Assembly (NCBI RefSeq): GCF_902805925.1
Contig: NZ_CADCUP010000045.1
Coordinates: forward strand, 1 to 48,324
Length of the DNA stretch: 48,324 nt
Source of the DNA: an uncultured Nocardioides sp.
GTDB taxonomy: Bacteria; Actinomycetota; Actinomycetes; Propionibacteriales; Nocardioidaceae
Direction: 5' to 3'
Part shown: positions 10,397 through 18,724 of the stretch, piece by piece
Layout of the letters: each line of letters begins with the position of its first letter
Position numbering within the stretch: position 1 is the first letter of the stretch
Translations under genes and position numbers: made by a program
Notes under the pieces: model-generated
What the model saw: only the letters and a program-made list of their open reading frames with translations
Database searches by the model: none
Told to the model about the DNA's origin: nothing

Positions 10397-11211
10397 TCGT
10401 CGACCTGCCGCACCCGCTCACCGGGCAGCCGTTCCCCTCCCCGGTTCCTGCCGGCACCGGCTGGCCGGGCGACCCGGCGGCCCCGGGCACCCCGGTGGCG
10501 CGGACGGCCGGCGGCGTACGGCGCCTGGCGGCGACCCGCGACCTCGACACCCTCACCGCCCGGGTCAGCGTCTGCTCGGCCTGCCCCCGCCTGGTGCGGT
10601 GGCGCGAGGGCGTGGCGCGCACCAAGCGGGCGTCGTTCGCCGCGCAGCCCTACTGGGGACGGCCGATCGCCGGATGGGGCCAGGCGGAGCCGCACGTGCT
10701 CGTGGTCGGCCTGGCGCCGGCGGCCAACGGCGGCAACCGCACCGGGAGGGTCTTCACCGGCGACAGCAGCGGCGACTGGCTCTTCGCCGGCCTGCACCGG
10801 GCCGGCCTGGCGACGCAGGCGACCAGCGTGCACGCGGGTGACGGCCAGCAGCTCGTCGGGACCCGCATGGTCGCGACCGTGCGGTGCGCCCCGCCCGAGA
10901 ACATGCCGACCCCCGAGGAGCGCGACACGTGCGCGCCGTGGATCAACCGCGAGGTGGAGATGCTGGCGCCGAGCCTGCGCGTCGTCGTGGCGCTGGGCGG
11001 CTACGGCTGGGACGGCGCCCTGCGCGCGCTCGCCGGTGCCGGCCTCGAGGTGCCGCGGCCCAAGCCGCGGTTCGGCCACGGCGCCGAGGTGGCGATCGGG
11101 CACGTGACGCTCCTGGGCTGCTACCACCCGAGCCAGCAGAACACCTTCACCGGCCGCCTGACGCCGCAGATGCTCGACGACGTGCTGGGCCGCGCCGCGA
11201 CGTACCTATAG
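10393..11211 (+). CDS. udgB: Family 5 uracil-DNA glycosylase (UdgB), Fe-S type
   Basis: UdgB removes uracil and some oxidised or deaminated bases from DNA. The 272-residue protein shows motif A in GLAPAANGGNRTGRVFTGD, where family 5 lacks the catalytic polar residue of classical UDG, and motif B in CYHPSQQNTFTGRL. Cysteines in CSACP and in the pair around VRCAPP and DTCAPW are spaced as expected for a 4Fe-4S cluster. ATG 10393 overlaps the ppx stop (ATGA). The tRNA gene begins 20 nt after its stop codon. Confidence 0.94.
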   Translation: MIVDLPHPLTGQPFPSPVPAGTGWPGDPAAPGTPVARTAGGVRRLAATRDLDTLTARVSVCSACPRLVRWREGVARTKRASFAAQPYWGRPIAGWGQAEPHVLVVGLAPAANGGNRTGRVFTGDSSGDWLFAGLHRAGLATQATSVHAGDGQQLVGTRMVATVRCAPPENMPTPEERDTCAPWINREVEMLAPSLRVVVALGGYGWDGALRALAGAGLEVPRPKPRFGHGAEVAIGHVTLLGCYHPSQQNTFTGRLTPQMLDDVLGRAATYL

Positions 11212-11231
11212 TCGCAGCGGACGGCAGCATC

Positions 11232-11305
11232 GCCCCGGTATCCCAACCGGCAGAGGAGGCGGTCTTAAAAACCGCTCAGTGTGGGTTCGAACCCCACCCG
11301 GGGCA
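11232..11305 (+). tRNA. tRNA with UAA anticodon (Leu), short variable loop
   Basis: A complete cloverleaf can be folded by hand. Acceptor GCCCCGG (11232-11238) pairs with CCGGGGC (11298-11304), 7 of 7. The D stem is TCC/GGA with G18-G19 present. The anticodon stem GCGGT/ACCGC (11259-11263 and 11271-11275) encloses loop CTTAAAA, giving anticodon TAA at 11266-11268. The T arm is GTGGG-TTCGAAC-CCCAC. Discriminator base is A, followed by CC but no encoded full CCA. The variable loop is only 5 nt (TCAGT, 11276-11280), whereas leucine tRNAs normally have a long variable arm. The reading as Leu therefore rests on the anticodon and A73. Confidence 0.85.
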
Positions 11306-11460
11306 CCCCCTGCGACGCCCGGGAAACACACAGGCTCCCCTCAGGCACCAGGGGAACACCGACCCACCGTCATGCGTTGGAACCGGTGAGTCCACATAGA
11401 GTGGGCCCAGCAGTCGTCACCGCGACGGCTTACCGCACGTCGGCCTCCAAGGAGGAGACC

Positions 11461-12318
11461 ATGAAGAGCAACAACCCGGTGTTCGCGCGCAGCGAGGAGT
11501 TCAACCGCGCCGGCACGAACGCCTACGGCAACCAGACCTACCCCGGCGGCGGGATCATCGGGGGCGGCTCCGACCCCAGCAGCTGGGGCACCGGCACGCC
11601 CACCGACCAGCGGTCCGCCGGCCGGATGAGCATCGACTCCGTCGTGCAGGCCACCGGGATCTCGGTGCTGCTGGTGATGGTGACCGCGGCCATCACGTGG
11701 TGGTTCATCGGCGACGTCGTCGCCAACGGCGTCGTCGACGAGGGCAACTACCAGCAGGCGATCGCCCTGATGACGGTCGGCTCGCTGACGGCCTTCGGCC
11801 TGTCGCTGGTCAACTCGTTCAAGCGCGTCATCAGCCCGGCCCTGGTCATCGCGTTCGCGGCGGTCGAGGGCGTGGCGCTCGGCGCCCTGAGCAAGTTCTT
11901 CGACGCCCAGTTCGGCTCCGGTGTCGTCACGGGCGCCGTGATCGGCACCTTCGCCGCCTTCGCCGGCACGCTCGCCGCCTACAAGTTCTTCGACATCAAG
12001 GTCGGGCAGAAGTTCCGCGTGTTCGTCGTGGCCGCGATGTTCGGCATGGTCGGCCTGGGCCTGCTGTCGTTCGTGCTGAGCCTGTTCGGCGTGACCACCG
12101 GCCTGTTCGGCTTCGGCACCCTCGGCCTGATCACCGCGGTGGTGGGCCTGGTGCTCGGTGTGTTCATGCTGATCCTCGACTTCGACTTCGTGGAGCAGGG
12201 CGTCGCTGCCGGCCTCCCGGAGCGCGAGTCGTGGCGGGCGGCCTTCGGCCTCACCGTCAGCCTGGTCTGGATCTACACCAACCTGCTGCGCATCCTCGCG
12301 ATCTTCCAGCAGGACTGA
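11461..12318 (+). CDS. Bax inhibitor-1/YccA-family membrane protein
   Basis: This 285-residue protein has a soluble Asn/Gly-rich N-terminus of about 55 residues and then seven hydrophobic segments, ending with a short charged-aromatic tail (ILAIFQQD). The organisation and segments such as ALVIAFAAVEGVALGALSK and LILDFDFVEQGV match the BAX-inhibitor-1-like (TMBIM) family, whose bacterial member BsYetJ is a pH-sensitive calcium leak. Acidic residues in the last transmembrane region (LDFDFVEQG) correspond to the calcium-conducting dyad region, by inference. ATG 11461 has a strong AAGGAGG site. The gene follows the tRNA by 155 nt. Confidence 0.9.
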   Translation: MKSNNPVFARSEEFNRAGTNAYGNQTYPGGGIIGGGSDPSSWGTGTPTDQRSAGRMSIDSVVQATGISVLLVMVTAAITWWFIGDVVANGVVDEGNYQQAIALMTVGSLTAFGLSLVNSFKRVISPALVIAFAAVEGVALGALSKFFDAQFGSGVVTGAVIGTFAAFAGTLAAYKFFDIKVGQKFRVFVVAAMFGMVGLGLLSFVLSLFGVTTGLFGFGTLGLITAVVGLVLGVFMLILDFDFVEQGVAAGLPERESWRAAFGLTVSLVWIYTNLLRILAIFQQD

Positions 12319-12332
12319 GCCACCGGCTCCGA

Positions 12333-12368
12333 CACCGGCCCGTCTCCCCTCGGGGAGGCGGGCCGGTG
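12333..12368. terminator. Bidirectional terminator hairpin between BI-1 and SGNH genes
   Basis: CACCGGCCCG (12333-12342) pairs with CGGGCCGGTG (12359-12368), and inner CTCCCC pairs with GGGGAG around a TC-rich loop, giving a nearly perfect 16-bp stem. It lies 15 nt past the stop of each convergent gene and would serve both. Confidence 0.8.
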
Positions 12369-12383
12369 GCATGTCGTCAGCGG

Positions 12384-13412
12384 TCAGGTGGCGGCGTCGA
12401 GCGCCACGGACGCCTCGACCTGCTCGGGCGAGGTCGTCTCCGCCGCCGGCTGCCGGCGCCGGTAGCGCAGCTGGACCCAGCGGCCGCGCAGGCCGCGCTG
12501 GGCGCCGCCGACCTCCGTGCCGTCGAGCTCGGTGCCGGGGTTGCGAGCGGCCCGGACGGCCGCGGCCGCGACGGGCATCACGCGCTCGCCGCGCTGCGTG
12601 TCGGGCCTCGCCGTCTCCTCGGGTCCCAGGCCGAGGGCGGCCACGGTGGAGGGGATGAGCACGCCGGCCAGCGAGCGGTAGCCGTCGGCGGAGGGGTGGA
12701 ACTGGTCGGGGCCGAAGAGGAGGGCGGGCGCCGCGGCGAACTCGGGGCCGAGCACGGAGGCCAGGGAGACGGTGCGGCCGCCGGCGTCGACCACCGAGAT
12801 GGCCTGGGCGGCCGCGAGGCGGCGTGACCACTCGCGGGCGACCTGCTTGAGCGGCGGGGCGATGGGCCGGATGGTGCCCAGGTCGGGGCAGGTGCCCACC
12901 AGCACGGCGGTGCCCGCCTCGCGGAGCCGGCGCACGGCCTCGCTGAGGTAGCGCACCGACTGCGAGGGCAGCAGCCTCGCGGTCACGTCGTTGGCGCCGA
13001 TGAGGATCACCGCGACCGCGGCGCCCATCGGCAGCACCCGGTCGACCTGCTCCTCGAGCTGGGACGACTTCGCACCCACGACGGCGACGTCGCGCAGGTA
13101 GACGCGGCGGTCGGCCGCGGCCGCGACCCCGGAGGCGAGGTGCGCGCCGGGGGTGTCCTCGACCCGGTCGACGCCGTAGCCGGCCGCACTGGAGTCACCG
13201 ATCAGGGCGATCTTGATGGCCGGTCCGGGGCGACCGCGGCCGTACCACCCGGTGGAGTCCGGCGGCTGGCGGTCGAGGCGGCCGATGGCCTTCCGGGCGA
13301 TCCTGGCCTCGGCCGTCAGGAGACCGTAGAGGCCGGCGCCGAGCACGGAGAGGCCACCGCCGCCGTACGCCGCGGCGGAGGCGAGCTTGCGCGCTGCCGC
13401 TGTCTTCCCCAC
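12384..13412 (-). CDS. SGNH/GDSL-family hydrolase
   Basis: The 342-residue protein has an N-terminal hydrophobic segment (about 14-33, with glycine run) that could anchor it in the membrane or act as a signal. The SGNH esterase blocks are clear: block I IALIGDSSAAGYGV with Ser74 as nucleophile, block III ILIGANDVT, and block V DQFHPSADGY carrying Asp and His of the triad. The C-terminal 90 residues are basic and low-complexity. The substrate is unknown; lipase, acetyl-esterase or thioesterase roles are possible. Start GTG 13412 is preceded by TACAGT exactly 6 nt upstream (13419-13424, minus strand), consistent with a leaderless mRNA. Confidence 0.88.
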   Translation of the reverse strand: MGKTAAARKLASAAAYGGGGLSVLGAGLYGLLTAEARIARKAIGRLDRQPPDSTGWYGRGRPGPAIKIALIGDSSAAGYGVDRVEDTPGAHLASGVAAAADRRVYLRDVAVVGAKSSQLEEQVDRVLPMGAAVAVILIGANDVTARLLPSQSVRYLSEAVRRLREAGTAVLVGTCPDLGTIRPIAPPLKQVAREWSRRLAAAQAISVVDAGGRTVSLASVLGPEFAAAPALLFGPDQFHPSADGYRSLAGVLIPSTVAALGLGPEETARPDTQRGERVMPVAAAAVRAARNPGTELDGTEVGGAQRGLRGRWVQLRYRRRQPAAETTSPEQVEASVALDAAT

Positions 13413-13469
13413 GACACCACTGTATTCAACGCCCGGGGACTCCTCAGCGACAACGCCCCCGATGCCACC

Positions 13470-14891
13470 TCAGGGACGGGCGAGGAAGGCCAGGAGGTCC
13501 TGGCGGGTGACCACGCCGACCGGCTTGCCGTCCTCGTGGACCAGCAGGGCGTCGGCCCCCTCCAGCTCGGCGACGGCGTCGTGTGCGGGCACGGTGGAGC
13601 CGATGCTCGGCAGGGCGGGGGACATGTGCTCCTCGACCCGGTCGGCCAGCCGGGCATGGCCGGTGAAGAGGGCGTCGAGCAGGGTGCGCTCGGAGACCGA
13701 GCCGGCGACCTCGGCGGCCACGATCGGCGGCTCGGCGCGCACGACCGGCATCTGCGAGACGCCGTACTCCTGGAGGATCGAGACCGCCTGGGCGATGGTC
13801 TCGCCGGGGTGGGTGTGCACCAGGTCGGGCAGCCGGCCCGACTTGCCGCGCAGCACCTCGCCGACGGTCTTCTCGTCGGTGTCCTCGCCGACCGCGAAGC
13901 CGTAGCGGCCCAGCCACTCGTCGTTGAAGATCTTGGCGAGGTAGCCGCGGCCCGAGTCGGGCAGCAGCACCACGATCACCGCACCCTCGCCCTCGGGGGT
14001 GCCGGCGAGCTCGGTGGCGAGCCTCTTGGCCGCGAAGGCGGCCATGCCCGCGGAGCCGCCGACGAGCAGCGCCTCCTCGCGCGCCAGGCGACGGGTGAAG
14101 GCGAAGGAGTCGGCGTCGGACACCTCGATGACGCGGTCGGCGACCCCTGCGTCGTACGTCGCGGGCCAGAAGTCCTCGCCCACGCCCTCGACGAGGTACG
14201 GCCGGCCGGTGCCGCCGCTGTAGACCGAGCCGGCCGGGTCGGCGCCGACGACCCGGATGTCGGGATTCTGCTCCTTGAGGTAGCGACCGACCCCGCTGAT
14301 CGTGCCGCCGGTGCCCATGCCGGTGACGAAGTGCGTGATCCGGCCCTCGGTCTGCGCCCAGATCTCCGGCCCGGTGGTCTCGTAGTGGGAGCGGGGGTTG
14401 TGCGGGTTGGAGTACTGGTCGGGCTTCCAGGCGCCGGGCTGCCGGGAGAGCCGGTCGGAGACGTTGTAGTAGGAGGAGGGGTCCTCCGGGGCCACGGCGG
14501 TCGGGCAGACCACGACCTCGGCGCCGTAGGCCTTGAGGACGTTGCGCTTGTCCTCGCTCACCTTGTCGGGGCACACGAACACGCACTTGTAGCCGCGCTT
14601 CTGCGCCACGATGGCCAGCCCCACCCCGGTGTTGCCGGAGGTCGGCTCGACGATGGTGCCGCCGGGCTGCAGCTCGCCGGAGGCCTCGGCGGCGTCGATC
14701 ATCCGCTCGGCGATGCGGTCCTTCACCGAGCCGCCCGGGTTGAGCTGCTCGAGCTTGGCGAGGACCAGCGGACCGGTCTCCTCACCCCGAGGGGTCGCGG
14801 GGTCGACCTGGAGCTCGGGGCCCAGCGAGGTGGACAGCCGGAGCAGCGGGGTGTTGCCGATCAGGTCCAGGAGCGAGGTCGCGTACTTCAC
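13470..14891 (-). CDS. Cystathionine beta-synthase
   Basis: CBS condenses serine and homocysteine to cystathionine in reverse transsulfuration. The 473-residue protein has the PLP-binding fold with LIGNTPLLRL, NPGGSVKDRIAERM (K57 is the PLP lysine), EPTSGNTGVGLA, and GTGGTISGVGRYL. Two CBS-type regulatory repeats follow from about residue 340 (VSQMPVVRAEPP, then ADALLVHEDGKPVGVVTRQDL). GTG 14891 is chosen because TAGGTT sits 7 nt upstream and family members start with xKYAxSLLDLIGNTP. An ATG at 14930, directly after the upstream gene's stop, would add 13 non-conserved residues. Its distant partner MetB is at 26419. Confidence 0.94.
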   Translation of the reverse strand: MKYATSLLDLIGNTPLLRLSTSLGPELQVDPATPRGEETGPLVLAKLEQLNPGGSVKDRIAERMIDAAEASGELQPGGTIVEPTSGNTGVGLAIVAQKRGYKCVFVCPDKVSEDKRNVLKAYGAEVVVCPTAVAPEDPSSYYNVSDRLSRQPGAWKPDQYSNPHNPRSHYETTGPEIWAQTEGRITHFVTGMGTGGTISGVGRYLKEQNPDIRVVGADPAGSVYSGGTGRPYLVEGVGEDFWPATYDAGVADRVIEVSDADSFAFTRRLAREEALLVGGSAGMAAFAAKRLATELAGTPEGEGAVIVVLLPDSGRGYLAKIFNDEWLGRYGFAVGEDTDEKTVGEVLRGKSGRLPDLVHTHPGETIAQAVSILQEYGVSQMPVVRAEPPIVAAEVAGSVSERTLLDALFTGHARLADRVEEHMSPALPSIGSTVPAHDAVAELEGADALLVHEDGKPVGVVTRQDLLAFLARP

Positions 14892-14930
14892 GCGGCCCAA
14901 CCTAGTGCCGCCCCGGTCGGGCGGCGACAT

Positions 14931-15785
14931 TCACGCGGGCGGGTGCAGGAGGGCCGCCAGCTCCTCGACGCCGTCGACGAGCCGGGTGCCCGGACGCGCC
15001 CACGAGGCGTTCGCGTCGACCGCGTGCACGGGTACGCCGGCCGGCAGGGCACGGGAGGCGACCAGCTCGTCGGCCAGCGCCTGCGCCCCCGGCAGGTCGT
15101 AGCCGCACGGGGCCACGACCACGACGTCGGGCGTGCTCGCGTGGACGGCCTCCCAGGAGACGCGCACGGACTTCTCGCCGGCCGCGCCGAGCACCGGCAG
15201 GCCGCCGGCCATCTCGACCATCTCCGGGATCCAGTGCCCCGGCGCGAAGGGCGGGTCGGTCCACTCGAGCAGCAGGACGCGGGGGCGGGGCCGGCCGGCC
15301 ACGCGCCGTACGACGGCGTCGCGGCGGGCCTCGACCTCGGACACCAGGGCGTCGGCCGCGAGGCGGTGGCCGGTGGCGTCGCCGAGCGTGCGGATCGACG
15401 CCAGCACGTCGGCGAAGGTGTGCGGGTCGATGGTGAGCACCGCAGCGGTGCAGCCGAGGTGGGCCAGCGCGTCGTCGACGACGGAGACGTCGACCGCGCA
15501 GACCGCGCAGAGGTCCTGGGTCACCACCAGGTCGGCGTCCAGGCCGGCGAGGGCACCCTCGTCGAGGTGGTAGAGGTCGTCCCCGCGGGCCATCGCGGCG
15601 GCGACGAAGTCGTCGATCTCGCGCGGGGTGAGCCCCTCCGGCATCGCGCTGGTCGACACGATGGTGCGGCTGCGCGCCACCTCGGGGAAGTCGCACTCGA
15701 AGGTCACGCCGACGACGTCGTCCCCCGCGCCGATGGCGAAGAGGATCTCGGTGGTGGACGGCAGCAGGGACACGATGCGGGGCAC
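14931..15785 (-). CDS. BtuF-like cobalamin/iron-type substrate-binding protein without signal peptide
   Basis: The 284-residue protein starts VPRIVSLLPSTTEILFAIG, a hallmark of TroA/BtuF-type binding proteins of cobalamin and iron-siderophore ABC importers. It continues with GVTFECDFP, DLVVTQDLCAVCAV and WTDPPFAPGHWIPEM. No signal peptide precedes the fold when GTG 15785 is used, and the upstream frame to 16046 is not convincing as coding sequence. A close CAGAGT box lies 7 nt before the GTG. No permease or ATPase gene is next to it. The protein may be cytosolic or use a different export route. It lies directly upstream of cbs on the same strand. Confidence 0.8.
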   Translation of the reverse strand: MPRIVSLLPSTTEILFAIGAGDDVVGVTFECDFPEVARSRTIVSTSAMPEGLTPREIDDFVAAAMARGDDLYHLDEGALAGLDADLVVTQDLCAVCAVDVSVVDDALAHLGCTAAVLTIDPHTFADVLASIRTLGDATGHRLAADALVSEVEARRDAVVRRVAGRPRPRVLLLEWTDPPFAPGHWIPEMVEMAGGLPVLGAAGEKSVRVSWEAVHASTPDVVVVAPCGYDLPGAQALADELVASRALPAGVPVHAVDANASWARPGTRLVDGVEELAALLHPPA

Positions 15786-15861
15786 GCCCGCGACTCTGGC
15801 AGCATCGGGGGCCGGCACACAAACAGCCGGCACACCGCCGGATCGGGACGAGAGGGGCGGC

Positions 15862-16641
15862 GTGGGCGACATCGGCCTCGACGTCGTCGCGTTCCTGGTG
15901 CTCGCCGGTCTCGCCGCGGGGTTCGTCGACGCCGTGGTCGGCGGCGGCGGGCTCATCCAGCTGCCGGCGCTGCTGCTCGGGCTGCCGAACGCCGCCCCGG
16001 TGCAGGTGCTGGCGACCAACAAGCTGGCCTCCATCTGCGGCACCACGATGGCCTCGGCGACCTACTACCGGCGCGTGCGTCCCGATCCGCGCACCTTCCT
16101 CCCGCTGATGCTCCTGGCCTTCGTCGGCTCGGCGGGCGGGGCGTTCGTCGCCTCGCAGATCCCCCGGGCGGCGTTCGACCCGCTGGTCCTGGTGGCGCTG
16201 GTCGTCGTGGGCGCCTACGTGGTCTTCAAGCCGTCGCTGGGCGGGGACACCGCCCTGCGCTTCGCCGGCCACCACCACACGTTCGCGGCGATGGGCACCG
16301 GACTGGTCGTCGGCTTCTACGACGGCGCCCTGGGTCCCGGCACCGGCTCCTTCTTCGTCTTCACCCTCGTCGGGCTGCTCGGCTACAGCTTCCTGGAGGC
16401 CTCCGCCAAGGCCCGGCTGGCCAACTGGGCCACCAACCTCGCCGCGCTCTGCGTGTTCGTGCCGCAGGGCGCCGTGCTGTGGGGCGTGGGCCTCGCGGTC
16501 GGGCTGGCCAACCTGCTCGGCGCCTACCTCGGCGCCCGCATCGCGGTCTCCCGTGGTGCCGGCTTCGTGCGGGTGTTCTTCATCGTCGTGGTGTCGGCCT
16601 TCATCGTGCGGATCGGCGGAGCGGTGCTGGGGCTGTGGTGA
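15862..16641 (+). CDS. TSUP/TauE-SafE family transporter (DUF81)
   Basis: This 259-residue integral membrane protein has about eight hydrophobic segments arranged as two halves. Each half opens with the family motif: GFVDAVVGGGGLIQLP near the N-terminus and GFYDGALGPGTGSFFVF near the middle. TSUP proteins export sulfite, sulfonates or related organic anions. Placement near cbs hints at sulfur compounds, but the substrate is not readable from sequence. GTG 15862 is preceded by GAGAGGGGCGG. It is divergent from the BtuF-like gene with a 76-nt gap that must hold both promoters. Confidence 0.9.
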   Translation: MGDIGLDVVAFLVLAGLAAGFVDAVVGGGGLIQLPALLLGLPNAAPVQVLATNKLASICGTTMASATYYRRVRPDPRTFLPLMLLAFVGSAGGAFVASQIPRAAFDPLVLVALVVVGAYVVFKPSLGGDTALRFAGHHHTFAAMGTGLVVGFYDGALGPGTGSFFVFTLVGLLGYSFLEASAKARLANWATNLAALCVFVPQGAVLWGVGLAVGLANLLGAYLGARIAVSRGAGFVRVFFIVVVSAFIVRIGGAVLGLW

Positions 16642-16726
16642 CGGCGGCATGTCAGCCGGTGAGACAGCAGCGCGTGCCGGCGCACCGGCGTCCCGGGCCG
16701 GAGAGCTGGTCGGGTACACAGTTCCC

Positions 16727-18013
16727 GTGAGACCCGATCTCGTCTACCTCGTCGCCGGAGCGAGCCTGCTCCTCGCGATCGTCCTGCCCGAGCTGCTGTC
16801 ACGCTGGGCGATCTCGGCACCGATGGTGCTGGTCGGGGTCGGCATGCTGATCGGCCTCACCCCGCTCCCCGACGGCATGCCCTTGGACCCCCAGGAGAAC
16901 CGGGCGGCGATCGAGCACGTGACGGAGCTGGTGGTGATCGTCGCGCTGATGGGCGTGGGGCTGGCCCTGGACCGGCCGCTGGAGGTCAGGTCGCGCGCGA
17001 GCTGGCGGCGCTGGACGGCCACCTGGCGGCTGCTGCTGATCGGCATGCCACTGACCATCGGGGCTGTCGCCCTGCTGGGCTGGTGGGCCGGCCTGGCGCC
17101 GGCGGCCGCGATCGTGCTGGGTGCGGCGCTCGCGCCGACCGACCCGGTGCTCGCCTCCGACGTCCAGGTCGCGGGGCCGCAGACGGGGGAGCACGAGGTC
17201 GACGAGACCGACGAGCTCCGCTTCACCCTCACCTCCGAGGCCGGCCTCAACGACGGCCTGGCCTTCCCCTTCGTGTACGTCGCCGTCCTCGTCGCGACCG
17301 AGGGCGCGGTGTCGCACTGGGGACTGAAGTGGGTCGGCTTCTACCTGGTCTTCAAGGTGCTGGCCGGGATCGTGGCCGGCATCGTCGTGGGCCGGGTGCT
17401 CGCCTCCCTCGCCTTCCGCTCCCGCAGCCGCTCCCTGCGGGTGGCCGAGCGCGGCGAGTCGCTGCTGGCCCTGGCGGCGCTGGTCGCGTCGTACGGCGTC
17501 GGCGAGGTGATCGGCGGGTACGGCTTCCTGGCGGTGTTCGCCTGCGCCATGACGTTCCGGTCCGCGGAGCGGTCGCACGACTACCACGTCGCCATGCACG
17601 AGGTGGCCGAGCGGCTCGAGCGCCTGCTCACCCTGTTCGTGCTGCTGGTGCTGGGCATCGGCCTCACCCGCGGCCTCTTCGACGCCCTGGACTGGCGCGG
17701 TGCCGCCCTCGGCCTCGCCCTGATCTTCCTCGTGCGCCCGGCCGCGGGCATCCTCGCGCTGAGGATCGGCACGCGGAAGCCTGCGGACGCCACCGGGCTC
17801 ACCTCGCAGCAGCGCTGGGCGGCCGCCTTCTTCGGCGTGCGCGGCGTGGGGTCGATCTACTACCTCGCCTACGCCGCCGGCGAGGCGCCCGAGCTGGGGG
17901 CCGACTGGCTGTGGTCGACCCTCTCGTTCACGATCATCGCCTCGGTGCTCGTGCACGGTGCCCTGGCGACGCCGGTGATGGCACGCCTCGACCCCGATCG
18001 CGGCGCCTCCTGA
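16727..18013 (+). CDS. CPA1-family cation:proton antiporter
   Basis: The 428-residue protein has about 12 transmembrane segments and the sodium/proton exchanger pattern: LGAALAPTDPVLASDVQ (the TDPV motif around residue 140 with the ion-binding Asp), TSEAGLNDGLAFPF, and a C-terminal FFGVRGVGSIYYLAYA. Such antiporters exchange Na+ or K+ for H+ and control pH. I chose GTG 16727 directly before the first membrane segment. A TACACA box lies 6 nt before it. An ATG at 16649 would add 26 residues of mixed composition. It follows the TSUP gene by 85 nt on the same strand. Confidence 0.9.
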   Translation: MRPDLVYLVAGASLLLAIVLPELLSRWAISAPMVLVGVGMLIGLTPLPDGMPLDPQENRAAIEHVTELVVIVALMGVGLALDRPLEVRSRASWRRWTATWRLLLIGMPLTIGAVALLGWWAGLAPAAAIVLGAALAPTDPVLASDVQVAGPQTGEHEVDETDELRFTLTSEAGLNDGLAFPFVYVAVLVATEGAVSHWGLKWVGFYLVFKVLAGIVAGIVVGRVLASLAFRSRSRSLRVAERGESLLALAALVASYGVGEVIGGYGFLAVFACAMTFRSAERSHDYHVAMHEVAERLERLLTLFVLLVLGIGLTRGLFDALDWRGAALGLALIFLVRPAAGILALRIGTRKPADATGLTSQQRWAAAFFGVRGVGSIYYLAYAAGEAPELGADWLWSTLSFTIIASVLVHGALATPVMARLDPDRGAS

Positions 18014-18081
18014 GTCACCGCTGATCGACATCACCGTCGCGCCGGAGCAGGGCCGCGCCACGGCACTGGGAAAGGGCTGTC

Positions 18082-18124
18082 TTGAGCATTGCTGTAATGT
18101 TGTAATCACGTAAGCACTGCAACA
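18082..18124 (+). promoter_or_regulatory. Iterated 8-nt repeats in the promoter of the RHH-like gene
   Basis: Octamers TGTAATGT (18093), TGTAATCA (18101) and CGTAAGCA (18109) follow each other in exact 8-nt register, with a weaker CTGCAACA at 18117. A TTGAGC hexamer at 18082-18087 may be the -35 box and TAATCA at 18103-18108 the -10 box (spacer 15). The repeats overlap the promoter. This AT-rich patch is unlike its surroundings and looks like an operator array. Confidence 0.55.
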
Positions 18125-18136
18125 GAGGAGCAACCC

Positions 18137-18724
18137 ATGAGTCCCCGAGAGACCGATGAGCAGGACACCACCCGCCGAGGCCGAGGCCGCGGCGGACCGC
18201 ACCACGGCGGACGCCGCGGCGGTTGGCAGAGCGCCGACCTCCCCAGCGCCGCCGACGCCCCCGCCTGGTTCGCCGGGCGCCTTCCCGACGGGTGGTTCTC
18301 CGACGTCGAGGTGACCGTCGACCGTGAGGAGATCACCGTCGTGGGCACCCTGGAGGGCACCGGTGCCGAGGGCGCGGAGGCCGAGGGCCGGATCAGCCGG
18401 TTCCGTGCCGACACGCGCGACGAGCGGATCGCGGTCGCCGGCGAGGCCGAGGCCCGCTACGGCCGCAAGGTTTCCTGGGGGGCCCGCCTCGGTGACACCG
18501 GGGCGCTCTTCACCCACGTGGCCGCACCGGTGATGACGCGGCTGCGCCAGCCGGAGCGGCAGGTGCTCGACACCCTCGTCGACGCCGGCGTGGCCCGGTC
18601 GCGCTCCGACGCGCTCGCCTGGTCGGTGCGGCTCGTCGGCGAGCACGCCGACGAGTGGCTCGGCCAGCTCCGCGAGGCGATGGCGGAGGTCGACAAGCTG
18701 CGGGGCGAGGGCCCGGCGCTCTGA
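18137..18724 (+). CDS. Conserved actinobacterial protein of unknown function with RHH-like C-terminus
   Basis: This 195-residue protein has a Gly/Arg/His-rich low-complexity N-terminus (about 1-30), a central alpha/beta part (GWFSDVEVTVDREEITVVGTLEG), an Arg-rich stretch (RISRFRADTRDERI) and GRKVSWGARLGDTGALFTH. The last 60 residues (RQPERQVLDTLVDAGVARSRSDALAWSVRL, described as residues about 135-165) resemble a ribbon-helix-helix DNA-binding unit: a short strand, then a G-x-A-x-S-R-S-x-A-L turn and helix. ATG 18137 has GAGGAG 9 nt upstream. With octamer repeats in its promoter, autoregulation is plausible. No enzymatic motif is seen. Confidence 0.75.
   Translation: MSPRETDEQDTTRRGRGRGGPHHGGRRGGWQSADLPSAADAPAWFAGRLPDGWFSDVEVTVDREEITVVGTLEGTGAEGAEAEGRISRFRADTRDERIAVAGEAEARYGRKVSWGARLGDTGALFTHVAAPVMTRLRQPERQVLDTLVDAGVARSRSDALAWSVRLVGEHADEWLGQLREAMAEVDKLRGEGPAL

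Noticed and set aside
14892..14930. ATG 14930 as start of cystathionine beta-synthase
   Set aside because: It would add 13 residues (MSPPDRGGTRLGR) not typical for the family, and TAGGTT lies 7 nt before GTG 14891 instead.
13140..16730. 1196-residue + strand frame across SGNH, cbs and the BtuF-like gene
   Set aside because: Antisense to three well-supported genes; composition is Gly/Arg/Ala/Val-rich and motif-free.
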